Shown here: in pieces, positions 1-11,814 of the stretch
Layout of the letters: the number at the start of each line of letters is the position of its first letter
Position numbering within the stretch: the stretch's first letter is position 1
Assembly (NCBI GenBank): GCA_963920665.1
Contig: OY987266.1
Coordinates: 25,656,248-25,720,247, forward strand
DNA length: 64,000 nt
Source of the DNA: Straminergon stramineum
Lineage: Eukaryota; Streptophyta; Bryopsida; Hypnales; Calliergonaceae
Reading direction: 5' to 3'
Translations under genes and position numbers: made by a program
Notes under the pieces: generated by a model
Database searches by the model: none
What the model was told of the DNA's origin: nothing
What the model saw: only the letters and a program-made list of their open reading frames with translations

Positions 1-63
1 ATTAGAAATGGCAGTTTTTGAGGGGTTTTGGTGATAACATAGTCAAGGAACTTTAGGGGTTAA
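1..63 (+). mobile_element. Right end of a TTAA-bounded 932-bp-family element, cut by the window edge
   Basis: These bases match, with few differences, the last 63 bases of the element at 11976-12907 and the reverse complement of the start of the one at 40620-41551. The terminal motif is AGGGGTTAA, with TTAA at 60-63. The rest of the element lies left of the window. No coding capacity is visible. Confidence 0.8.
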
Positions 64-2767
64 ATTATTATTTCAAATTATATTTGATATATATATATAT
101 ATATATGTAGGTTTGGTAATTGATCTTAAAACTTAAAACTTATAATTTGTTCTCTTTTTTCCTAGTTAGGCTAGTTAAAGGTACTAGTGAAAAGACGAGA
201 TCAATCTAAATAAGCATTAAGTATGTGTAAAACGAAGTTGGCTAGTTGGTTGGTTGCCTTGCAAGAACTGAATAGCCAATTTGGTGGAAGTTGTTGTCAT
301 CTATTACGGCCTATTAATGCAATTCTTCCAACTATTTGAAATTCACCAATTGTTACTTGAGCAAGAGAATGCCTACTCTTTGAGGCCGTGTAATTTTCTT
401 TGCTATCAATGTGATGCATTTTATGTGCCAAATTGGGGATTGTGTATTGTTGTGAATGGTTGCCTACTTGTGTGGGAGTGTCAACCAATGTTCGGGAAGT
501 TTTTTGAGTTTTACCGGCTAATTTTCTTTTTTCCTTCAATTCCCAAATTGAACCAATTTTTCAAGGACAGAGACCAGTTATTTTCTCTATTTTTCACTCA
601 AAACAGACATTTCATGGATATTCTCACCAATTTTTTGCTAATGTTGTAAATTGCCACCGGGGGGTTTGCCAATTCCACTGGCTAACTTTGAACTAGGTGC
701 CGGTTCTTCCTGATCATTGGTGTCTACTATGAAAATGAATGTATATATGCATTTGAGCAATATTATTACATATTGAGTTGGAATTGTTTAAGTTTGGCAA
801 TGTTACTACAATGTTAATTAGAAACATTCAAATTGTCAAAAGTTGATACTAAGTAGAAGATCATTGTCATTGTTTGGTTATATACACAAAAGTGGATTCT
901 TATTGTAGTGGATGTTATGTTGTGTGTGCGGCAAATGTGAAAGTCCAAATTGTCAATTGTGTGTTGTATAACCAAACAGGGAGGTGCTTAAATTAAGCCA
1001 ACTAGGGTCTTACTATGTGAATAGTGTGAATTATCAATTAGCCAAGAGGAGTAAAATTGGGGCAAATTCTTATTCCTTATGGCTTTTAAGAGTGGAGTGC
1101 CAAATTATGTAATTAGACCAAATGGTGAAGATTGAATAGTAAATTGCCTGGTTGGAAGAAATTCTTCTTATTTGTGATTGTGATTTCTAATTTGGATAAT
1201 CTTGTAGTAAGCCTATTAATTATTGTCTCCTTGAGAGAAATTCACATTTGGATTTTGAAAGTCTTACTACATAATGCATTGTCACAATTTGGAAAATTTG
1301 GACTATTCCATAGTCTTTAAGGAATTAATATTTTGTTAATATTTTGTTCTATACATTGACCCTAGGGAGGTGTATAAAGCAAAGACTACTTAGTATTGTA
1401 ATTTTGTTAGGAGAGAGACTCTTAAATTAATATCTAAGAACAAAGAAGGGGACCATGATTTGAATATGATGGTATGGAATATTAGTACGGGGAGGAGTTG
1501 AAGAAAATTTTGTGTATGATGAGTAGTTTTTGGAATTGGAAATATTGAACTGTTGATACATAGCAAGACATCTTGTCTATGTTGGGACCATAAATCACCA
1601 AATGTGAATACTAGATAGTGATGTAGGATTTACTAAATCATCTAGGGATAAAATCTTCATATTCATTGGTGGATTGTTTGCTCTAGTAAAAGTAACATGG
1701 TAGATAAATGTCATGATTTGAGACATTAGATAGTAATTTGATGGTTGTATTGGGCACTATCTCATTTGAGCTAATCAAGTATTATTTTAGCAATATTTGG
1801 TGACATTTTGGTAGTAATTGCATTAATAGAGTTGGATGTCAATAGCATACATTGTAGATGAAGAATTACTATGCAAGTCTTTTCAAAGAAAACAAAATAG
1901 TCCATTTTAGAAAAATCCCACTTAGTAGATGCCCTTGAAAGCAATAAAATTGTCTAGTGAAGGGAAAGATAGACTATGGAATAGACTATAAAGTCAAACT
2001 AAAACAAGAATATTTTTTTTAAAACAACATAAGAAATCTAGCAAGTTGTGGAATATCAAATGGAACAACAAAAAAATGACTAAATTGGGCAAAGTAAAAT
2101 TAATAGATGATTGTTGAAATACTTGTACTAATTGCTAGATTTTAGTATTTTTTAGAATACTTTAAAATGGGAAAAAATGGAAAAAAGACTTTAGAATATG
2201 GCAAATTTATAGACCCTTGATAAGATTGTGTCCTGGGAAGATCAAGTGTATAATAATATTCTAAATAAGAAAATTATAAAAGTGCACAATCTCTAAAAAA
2301 GTAGATATTTTGACAATTTAATTTCTAAGAAATATAAATACAACAATTATAATATGCAACAATTCTATATAGATGGCTATAAGAGTAGAAAATAGTCATG
2401 CAAATATTTTTTCCATTTCTAAAAATGCATATTGAAGGAAGCCCAAACAATTGAAGTCTTCTACACCACTAAGAATAAACATTTTTTAGAATTCCTTTAG
2501 ATGACAATTGCAAGTCTATTTGCAAGTCCTCTCTTCTACATTTTAGCTTCAAATTCTTCTACAAGAGTACTCCTCATGAGAGTTTTTCATCCTTCAAGTT
2601 TCCTATCCATCTGAGTCTACTAAGTATTTTGTAAGGGACTAGGGGTTGTTATTTTTTGGACAAAAAATTTATACCCTAGACTTATTTAAAGTATTCATTA
2701 TATCCATTATAAAATAGACTTGAATTACTTATAAAATTTCAAAATAATGTCTATGAATAGGACATGG
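64..2767. other. AT-rich intergenic stretch
   Basis: A short (AT)n run lies near 90-106. No open frame with coding character and no clear terminal repeats were recognised. Short open frames here look like chance in AT-rich DNA. Confidence 0.5.
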
Positions 2768-2875
<108 letters not shown>

Positions 2876-4999
2876 TTGCAACACTTGTGATGCAAGGCTC
2901 AACCATAAGCCATGGCTACTACAAATTGTAAGTCCATAACCATACTAGCCCCACAACATCCTAGGAATTGATTTGGAATGAAAATTTAACTACGATATTT
3001 TGATTCTATCAACCAATTTCTATTGAATGTCATTTTAGTTCTTTGATAGAAGTTAATAATATCATCAAGATTCAAGAACATCAAAAATGTGAAATTGCCA
3101 CATATCCACAACCCACTACTACACAAATCCACTCTATAAACAATAAACCATATAAAACAAAAACAACTTCTAGTTAATAGAGAGCTCTATTTTCTACAAA
3201 ATGAACTATCATCACTTGTAAAATAAATCCCTAATAACTTGCTCTATATTCATTTGCCTCCTATCTTAGTTACATCTACAAATTCAAATCACTTGCATTT
3301 ACAGTTTGAAGGTACTCATGTAATGGTCATTTGCAACAATAGAAGATAAGAACTAATCAAATTGGATGAATATGATTTACTCTTAACTAAACTCTAATGC
3401 TCAATACTATCTTATTAGAAAATAGAACAAAAGTGAACTAATATAATTGCCTTGCGCCATATGCACTTTAGATACTTCCAAATTCATACAAAGCTTCCTA
3501 GGACATTGCATATAGGTGATGGCAAATTGCACCTCATCCAACTTATGGCACATCAAAGACCCTAATAGCGCCAATGACAAAAAAATGTTGCAACTTTAAC
3601 CACTCAAAGATGTAGTTCTTGAACAAAAACTCCAAAGCCTTATACCTTTGTATATACTTCCCAACACCAAAGCTCCTTTGAATCTCATTGACAAGTGAAA
3701 CAACTAAGCTAAGGTGTAGTATTGCCACCTCTATGAAATCATTCATAGTCCACCTTGACAATCCTTGCTCTATGGAACACATCTCTACCTAAGTTCAAAA
3801 ATTTCATTGTGCCCAACCATAGAATTCAAGAATCCTATGTGTAATAGACCCTAAAACTTCCAAAGTCACACAAAGATGCTAAAGCACACCTTTCATGCAC
3901 CATTGACGTAAAATAATATAGATACAAATAAACAATACAAATATGCTATCATAGGGTTATATTAGGCCAACTCAATCAATTTAGACATACTCTCTACATA
4001 TTTACACCAAAAGTAATATCCCATGCTATCCAAATGCCTTTGTTACTTTATTTTATCACATCTATTACTTTTTTGATATCCTAACTTGTAAATAATGTGT
4101 TTCCAATCTTTAGGCTTCATGTATTTAAAATACCCTTCATTAGATTTCCTATGGGGTTTTTTTCTACTACAATGACAATGAACTCTCTTAGGATACTTCA
4201 TTGCACTTGAAAAACTCTTACCCTAGGATCTCATTCATGTTCACCTAGAGAATTGTATGAAACATCATGTTGTTAATTCACTCACCAATAGAAATCTTGT
4301 TTGTGGTGACCATTGGGACTATGGATATTTGTGTAAAATGACAAATTTATGACTTTGATAAAGAATATTCTAGAAATATAATCATTCAAGCATGATCATA
4401 ATCGGATGACAATCATTCTTAGAAATTTACATCTAAGTAATTCTATATAAAAGATAATTTGTGCCTCCATCAACAACTTTCTATCCACTAGCTAATGGGG
4501 GGTTGATGTGGATACAAAATCATAATATGGATTCTAATACTCCACCAAATCTAGTATAGTCATCACAATTTCCACCATAGAAATTACTATATAACATGCG
4601 ACTAGGAGATAAAATTGAATTTATGTTGTAGATTTTCTATTGAGTAGTCATTGAGTGATCACTAAATAATCATTCTATCATAGAGTAGTTGGGGTTTAGT
4701 TATAGAGGAGTCATAGGGTAGTAAAAAACCACATTCATTTGAAATATGGTAACAATCTACAATTTCTAAAGATGGATGGTGAAGGTTTAGTCTCTCTCCC
4801 TAAAGCCTAAGCTACTTCTTCATTGTAGCCACTGCCTTCCAAATCTAATACTTTGAGTTCTACTTTTTGTTGTTTTGTTGCACCTTTAATTTGTCATTTT
4901 TCCTTGTTGAATGTTGTGATTTTCATAACTATAGTTGTTCATGTCTCTTGTTATTTTTGTTGTCATTGTTCTTGTTTGCTTCCACAACGGTGCTATTCT
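2876..4999. other. AT-rich intergenic stretch
   Basis: No gene, RNA gene or clear terminal repeat was recognised. The one longer minus-strand open frame (3543-3782) lacks a recognisable domain and shows no shift in base composition. Confidence 0.5.
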
Positions 5000-6156
5000 G
5001 TGAGTGTAAGAGCATGAGCCTATGAGCGTTGAGCAAGGATTATGTAAGCGTTAAGCTCAAAAATTTGAAAAGGCATTAGAAAATTAAACAATAGTTCTAA
5101 AAATAGTTTTTATTTTAAAATTGGGATAAAAATTTATTAATTTTAGTAAATTTTAGTACCTACTACCATGGACCTATTACCGTGGATATATAGAATTCAA
5201 ATGAAAATTCTAATTTTCAATCTTGTCTAGAAGTATATACTTTGAAGATGAAGAACCCAATTGATGTGAAAGATGAATGGAGATGGAAATAAGTTTGTTT
5301 AGAATATTTTGTTGACCATTGTCCTATAACAATATAGATCTTCTCAGGGTCAATGGGAAGGTACCAATAATTTTTTGTTGATGTGTTGTTATTGGATTTG
5401 TTTAGATTTTAGAAAAAAAAAATTGTTGATAAGATTTCATTACATGTGTGGAAAGAACTTAGCTATATTAAATTTCATTTTTGTTGATCACTATCTTGTA
5501 GTAGCATTGATCTTCTCAAGGCTGAAGGAGGAAATACCTACACTTATGTCTTAATGTGTTGGTAATCGGACTTGTTAACATTTTAGAAAATATTGTTACG
5601 ATTTTAAGAAAATATTTGGTTGATAGGGATTATTTGTGTAAGGAATGAACTTAGTTACACCAAAATGATGATTAGTTGATTATTGTCTTGTTGTGGGACC
5701 TCCCAAGGATCCAATTCTTCCTTCTTGATTAGGTGGTCATTTGATTGATCACTCCTCTCTTGCTGCTTAGTACCCCTCAATGCCAAGGGGAGCCCACCAA
5801 CCATGCACGAGGAAGAAAAAAGAAAAGTTTATAACTTTTTTTTTTTCTGCTTTCTGCTTTCTACAACTAGAGTCTCTCCTCTAGGCCGAGGGGTACCAAG
5901 TTGCAAGAGGGGAGTGCTAATTAAAACCTAAATTTCAATGGAACAACCTCATTTGATTTCAAAAGAATCCTAACTAATCACCAATTTTTTTGTTCTTAAA
6001 ATCTAGCAAATTCCAATAAATGGCACATCAAAGTTGTTTAAGGGATCATGGTAGTAGGTATTAATAAATTTTTTTTAAATAGTAAATTTTAGACAATTTT
6101 TGTTGATGGAATCTTTGAAAAATTGTATGCTCACAAGCTCACCCTCACAAGCTCAC
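5000..6156. repeat. Inverted-repeat element with internal ~170-bp direct repeats
   Basis: The outer ends carry related GTGAGC-rich inverted arms (about 5000-5060 and 6125-6156). A second inverted pair lies inside: TACCTACTACCATG near 5158-5171 faces its complement near 6045-6060, flanked by matching AAATTTATTAA tracts. Between them, about 5265-5710 holds two to three degenerate copies of a ~170-bp unit, recognised by GTTGATCACTATCTTGT-like and GATCTTCTCAAGG-like motifs. The terminal motif AGCATG(T/A)GAGCC also ends the element at 33972-34376, which suggests one family. Exact borders and a target duplication could not be fixed. Confidence 0.5.
5750..5916. mobile_element. 167-bp terminal-inverted-repeat element (MITE-like) nested in the 5.0-6.2 kb repeat
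   Basis: The left end, reading CACTCCTCTCTTGC and then TTAGTACCCCTC, faces a right end whose complement reads CACTCCCCTCTTGC and then TTGGTACCCCTC. The inverted arms are about 30 bp and imperfect. There is no coding capacity and no clear target-site duplication. It is GC-richer than the sequence around it. Confidence 0.55.
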
Positions 6157-6620
6157 AAAATAGCAGCCCTAATTGCATCCACAAGACTATTTTTTCTTTG
6201 CCTCTTGTTGTTGTTGTTTGCTACTACAAGATTGTACTCTTTTTTGCCTCTTGTTGTTTGTTCTCTAAAGATTGTCTTTTTTTGTCCTACTATGATTTTA
6301 TAGATATTACAAGCACTACAAGAAAAGGATGTCCTAAATGACTTCAAACAATGACTTCACAAAAGTCATTTTGGACACATATGATAGGGAAATGACTAGG
6401 GGCCTTTGGAATCATTGTGGACAAGTACCTCTTTATGACTTGTGGATTTTATTTTCACTAACAAATTCTTACTTGAATGTATAGATGGATGAGAATCAAT
6501 TTCCATCTAAGTGATAAAGAAAGATGGGGTTAAGGAAATGACTCTTGAGCTACCATGTGGAAATACATTCTACCTTCCCTGCGACATGGCCAGTCATTTC
6601 CTAGTCATTTGCAAGTTACC

Positions 6621-6790
6621 AATGACCCATTAGAAATCTGATGTGGACAACCATGTAGCCAGGCATTTACAAGTTATTTTGAAGTCACAATAGACCCATT
6701 ACAAATCTGACGTGGACAACCATGTAGCCAGGCATTTACAAGTTATTTTGAAGTCACAATAGACCCATTACAAATCTGACGTGGACAACC
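6621..6790. repeat. Tandem 69-bp repeat inside the CACTA element
   Basis: The motif AATCTGACGTGGACAACC recurs at 69-bp spacing (about 6635, 6704 and 6773). The second and third units are nearly identical, the first more diverged. Confidence 0.85.
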
Positions 6791-8329
6791 ACATCAGAAG
6801 TCATTATGCAGTCATTTAGAAGTTACAATGGAGTCTTTGCATTTTTATAATGGATTGACAAGTGGCAAGGCATTTTGTAGTTATTCTTGAGTGACGTGGA
6901 TTTAGGATTCAAGTCACTCCCCTGTGATGAGGGAATTCATTTTCAAGTTGCAAGGAGTAGTCATTTGCAATCACATATGCATACATTTGAAGTTTTGCAA
7001 CAATTCATCATACACCATACATAATATACCATATATAATACACCATATTTGACAAATTTGTGACATGGCTTCCAAAGCCACTTTGCATGAAGAAATGAAA
7101 TGACAAGTCCTTTATGTAAGTGGGGTGGTTGGAGGCAAGACAAACCATGTGGGATAAGTAAAACATAAAAATTGTGTCACAAGTAATATTTAAAATCTCA
7201 TTTAGGAATAGTAGATTAAAAGTTTTCAAAAAACTTTGAACTAATAAAGGGTGAAAAATCAATCTCAGTTTCATCTCTAGAAATCTATTTTAGATTTTGA
7301 GCCTCAAATCAAAAGTTGTGGATAAATTTGAGAAAGGGATTGGAAAAGGATATTTTCTTTGACATTTTCTTAACACCCTTTTTGAATCTAGTAGTACAGA
7401 AGACATAACGTAGTCATTTTTGTGTTGTTACCTTAGTGCAATATTATAACGCAACTTCCACATGACTAGGTCTAGTCATGTGGAACCATGGAAGTCATAG
7501 ATGGCCCCTCTTGAATTAGTATTGTGGAAGGTCACTTTTAGGAATGTTTTTCTAATTACTTTTGCAATCTTGTTCCGGAGGGTAGGTTGAACATTGTATA
7601 CCAATTAAACTAGAAATGAAATAGACTAGTAGAAATGTATTATATCATAAGAAAAAAATAGAAAAAGGAAAAAAGATTAGGAAGATAAAGAAGCATTGAA
7701 CAAAAAAATGAAGACAAAGGAAAAATCACAATCATAAAGAGAACGTGTTGGCACAAGAAGAGTACTATGGTAGGGCAAGGGAATTCCACAGGCCATAGAC
7801 TTATATATCTATCCTTGTTCTTCTCATGTGTAGCCATGAAGTTGTGGTGTGCCCATACCATGATGTATGTAAAGTGGCATGCTCAATGAAAGCATGGAAG
7901 GCCACGAAGCAATGTTGGGGGAAGTGTTCAATAGTCTATGACTTTAATGTAGTCACTCTAAAGTCATTTGGAAGTCATTCTTCAACGAAAGTTTAGAGGC
8001 AACATAGTTGTTAGTATAAGGCATAAGTTTCACTTCTTGTTTGTCATTGCCAACATCAAAATACCTCATTGTATGTGTAGGGGGACCTGTACTAAGTCAA
8101 AAGTGATTTAGTTGAACCTTTTAGAAGTTATTTAATGACAATGGTTTGGGTGAAATTCTTGCTCCCATTTCCATAGGAGATGATGGAAATAATTTGGAAG
8201 ACCTTGAAGCCAAAAACGATATATATCCAATGAACAAGCAAAGACCAAGCAAAATGTATGACCTCCAAAGAAAGTGTACCAAATATTTGTTCCTAAAGAA
8301 AAAATACTACTAGAAGAAAAGATAAACAA

Positions 8330-8850
8330 AGTTCAAGAAAAGGGTGCCAAATCAAAGGAGTTTGAAGAAATTAAAAGAAAGAGATAAAATTCTGAAAATT
8401 TTGAAGGAAAAAAATGAAATAAAGTAAAAAATAGAAGATAGGAGCAAAAAATAAATAAGGAAGAAAAGAAAAAATAAGTTTAAACAAAATAAGTGAAAAA
8501 AATTAGAAGTAATGAAATGGTAAAAAATATTCGAAAATAATAAAAAAATAAAAAAGACATAAATGAAAAAAAAAAAAAAAAAAAGAATAAGATGAGAAGA
8601 TACAATAAACAAATTCCTCAAAAATCAACTAGAAGGTTTGAAGAAATTAAGCAAATGAGAGGAAATTCCAGAAAGTCGGAAGAAAAAAAAAAGATTCAAT
8701 ATATATTTAAGAGAAAAGACAAATTCAATTTTTTTTTAACTTAAAAAGAATTATCTGGAATCAAATAGTCAAATAGATATAGAAAAAGATTAGAAAAATA
8801 AAAAAGACAACTAAGTCAAAAAAGATAAAGAAGAGAAAAAAGAGAAAGAA
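8330..8850 (+). repeat. ~500-bp purine-rich tract
   Basis: The plus strand is almost entirely A and G with scattered T, including an A-run near 8566-8584. The long minus-strand open frames here translate to Phe/Leu/Ile-rich low-complexity sequence and are not taken as genes. Confidence 0.7.
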
Positions 8851-9286
8851 AATATAAACTTGCCAAAGTAACAAGTATTCAAATAGTGACACAGAAGTCA
8901 TTATATAGTCACCATGGAATGAAGTACAATCACAATTTATGACTCTGTTGTACTTTTTCATGACTCCTGCCTTAGTAGTGGATTAGACCGTGTCTATCTT
9001 GGAAGGTTGAGAACGCTGTGAGCGAAATATAGTGGATGAAACTCGGACCTTGTCAACTCTTCATCCTAGAGTCACGCCGGCAACTATAGAATGACTAGGA
9101 TGTTGTGGAATCCTTCACTACCAGTGCAATTAGGGAGCCAAAGTCATTCTTTAGTCATTCCGAACATAAAGTCATTCTTTTGCAGTTACAAATGGGCCTA
9201 TTTTCTTGTAGTGAAAATTGTAGAGATTGTTGCCATTGTTTCCTCTTTAAAGTGCAAAAGTCTAGGATTTTTGTGACAAAAGTGCA

Positions 9287-9516
9287 TTAACCCATAAACG
9301 TTGACACGGACGTATAATGTTTGATGGATGACACAATATCTTTCTGTGTGGGGCAAAAGTGCGACTAGTCATCCTTGAAATTTTGTGCGAAAAAGGGGAG
9401 ATCCTCAATAGTATTTTGACTTCCAATGAGTGCTTTTGTAATTTTGTAAACTAATGATTCCCATGGTATCAAAATGAATGATTTCTACAATCACTAGTCC
9501 ATCCTTTAAGTGTTAA
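9287..9516 (+). mobile_element. 230-bp TTAA-bounded element, family shared with 48276-48510
   Basis: It starts TTAACCCATAAACG and ends CCTTTAAGTGTTAA. The interior is homologous throughout to 48276-48510: both share AAGTGC(G/A)ACTA followed by TCATCCTTG(A/G)AATTTTGTG and then CCAATGAGT. It has no coding capacity. The ends are only weakly inverted. Confidence 0.65.
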
Positions 9517-10254
9517 AATGAGGGAAAGTTAGAAACTATTGAGGGATTGCAAGGTGAAAAGACTTATGGTCTACTTTTTGCATATTGTTGATTATCATTT
9601 TAATTATCTTGCATTTGGTTTTTTAACTATGGGATTGTCAAGTATAAAAGATAACAAACAAGGAGCCAAGGAAATAAAGATGGGGATGTAGAAGGAGAAA
9701 GACAATATAAAAACTCATATCTTAAAAGATGGAACCAAGCAATGACCATTGTAGGCACAAATATGGCTTTAATATGTTTGTATGACTATATTAGTGTCTA
9801 TATATGATTGTAGCATCTAGAATGAAAAAACTCATATATGACTGAAATCATCATATCCTATTCAAATATGATAGAAAAATAATCAGTTCTCAATTAATAA
9901 ACAAAAATAAAAGATGAAGGAGGCCAAATATATATAAGCCAAAAAGATGATAAATACCTTGTAATATGTTTCCATGACACTATAGTAGGACCTACCTCTA
10001 GTCACAAGTTAGTCGTAGTGTGAGTGCCAAATCAACTTATTTGTAGCCATGTTGGATGACAAATGGCAATGGCAATGGTCACTAGACTAGTTTTGTCATC
10101 AATGAGGAACACATCATTAGCCATGCAAGCAAAGTCCATAGATGAGCTTTCACCTCATCCGATGAATGTAGAGGTCCCCAATTGTCCTAAATAATTGCAT
10201 TGTCCTTTACTATTGGTCTACAATAATTGTGTACAATGAAAATTGTATTTGTCA
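9517..10254. other. AT-rich intergenic stretch
   Basis: Nothing recognised: no coding frame, no terminal repeats. Confidence 0.4.
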
Positions 10255-11225
10255 TCATAGCAAGGTGTTTGCAAGAAACACCATTACTTAATTTACACGA
10301 AGAATGATGGAGCTATTATCCGCTACAACTTTTGAAGTAAGAATCCAATGAACTTTCATTTTTTTTATTGGAGATAGTTGTCTTGATTGTAAATTTGTCC
10401 TTTATTTTTCAGAAAATGAAGAAAAATCATTGCATATTTAAAATTCAATTTTGCTAATTTGTCACTGTTAACCTAATATTTTAGACACTTTTGGAAAATT
10501 AATTAATCACAATGATTAATTAAGATATTGGCAAAGTCAGATAAAGATACCAAGCATATACTTTAATATACAAGAATGCTCAAGAAATGGAAGAAAAGGA
10601 GTTTTCAATAAGGAGTTATTAATTTTGAAAGATAGGCATTTTTCTACAAACAAGGAAACCAAAAGACATTATAATTAAATTAGTACATAGTAATTAGATA
10701 GAAGGTACTAGGAGGTAGTTAGGGATTATTTGCATGGTAATTAGGAAGTTAGGGTTTTTAGAAGAGGACCTATGGCCATTGAACTAAGTAGTTAGGGAAA
10801 TTAGGAACTTCCCTATAGCCGTGGAAAACTATAAAAGGGGATTATCTTCCATTGTATATCATTATTACAAGTATCAATAAAAGACCACCTTCCAAATTCA
10901 ACACAAGAAAGAAAGATTAAAGACTCACAAAAGTATCCAAAAACATATTCCTTAGGAAGCGAAAGTGGTTTTTAGTTACACTTTGAGGTTTAGGGTTTTT
11001 TGGAAATTAAAAGCACTTAAAATTAATGATCTAGAGCTGAAATTTTTGTGGTCTATTTCCACACTAGGCAAGCATGTTTTTACCAATGGGCATCTAAAAA
11101 TATATTATTTTTTTATGTCCTCCACATTCATGCAAATATGGCTCCCTTTCATTGTTGCGCATGCACTTTTGAACAATGAAGATGGCTTCAAACTCAATCT
11201 TTTGTTAAAATTTCATTACTATCAA
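10255..11225 (+). repeat. Dispersed repeat family R1, copy 1 (interrupted)
   Basis: It shares blocks in the same order with 11815-13175 and with the reverse complement of 26270-26735: GTGTTTGCAAGAAA, then TACAACTTTTGAAGTA, then CAATTTTGCTAATTTG, then TTAATGATCTAGAG, then TTTTTGTGGTCTATT, then GAACAATGAAGATGG. The copy is interrupted by a 509-bp LTR-like insertion at 10466-10974. No reading frame is conserved between copies, so it is treated as non-coding. Confidence 0.7.
10466..10974 (+). mobile_element. LTR-like insertion (possible solo LTR), 509 bp
   Basis: Compared with the uninterrupted R1 copies at 12950 and 26510, this block is extra sequence between TTTGTCAC and ACTTTGAGG. It begins TGTTAACC. 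It holds a TATA box inside CTATAAAAGGGG near 10830 and an AATAAA polyadenylation-like signal near 10873, the order expected in an LTR. The flanking pentamers are GTCAC (10461-10465) and GTTAC (10975-10979), a target duplication with one mismatch. The right end is not a clean CA, so the element is old or the border is slightly off. Confidence 0.5.
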
Positions 11226-11814
11226 ATCCTCGCATATGACCATTCTAAGACTTTAGCACATTCTAAGACTTTAGCCCCTACTATTGGAGACTATCATTCT
11301 TAAGAATCAAATATTTATGGACAAATCAATCTTTAAAGAATGATAGGTCTATAAATGTATTAATATATTAAAGTCTCAATTTAAGAAATTCTCTTAGTAT
11401 TGAACACTTATTATCATCTAATGTAATGTCAAAGATAATATGAGACTCCAAAATGTCTCATTTTAACAAATATGGCCTTTTATGTCTAGAATGACTTAAA
11501 ATGTGGTCTTATATGCAATCAAAAATTCCATATTTTCTACTAGTCATTAGGAAAAATTGGATATAAATTTTATACAATTTTAAAGCAAAAATAGAGATCT
11601 ATTATTTATTTTGAGATTATTTTTAGAATATTCTATAAATAAAATAATCATGTATAGCCTTCTTCTAAATACCTTAGTTTTTTCATGTTATTTGAAAAAT
11701 TATATGGGAGTGGCCTTCTTGGGTCTTCAAAAGTCAAAGATCACAAATATGACATATTTTTTTTAAATGAATAATCTATTCCAAATTAATTTTAGAAAAT
11801 AAAAAATATATGTT
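11226..11814. other. AT-rich non-coding stretch between R1 copies
   Basis: Nothing recognised beyond AT-rich low-complexity sequence. Confidence 0.4.

Larger units (their letters stand above)
6314..9213. mobile_element. Non-autonomous CACTA (En/Spm) DNA transposon, 2.9 kb
   Basis: It begins CACTACAAGAAAAGG and ends with the complement of CACTACAAGAAAATAG, the terminal signature of plant CACTA elements. Both ends carry many subterminal copies of AAGTCATT in either orientation, for example 6335-6380, 7930-7980, 8890-8940 and 9140-9175, as expected for transposase-binding repeats. The flanking triplets are AAG (6311-6313) and AAA (9214-9216), so the 3-bp target duplication is imperfect. No transposase-like reading frame is present, so it would depend on an element elsewhere or is dead. 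Confidence 0.85.

Noticed and set aside
8352..8621. Phe/Leu-rich minus-strand frame
   Set aside because: It is the complement of the purine-rich tract and is low-complexity sequence only.
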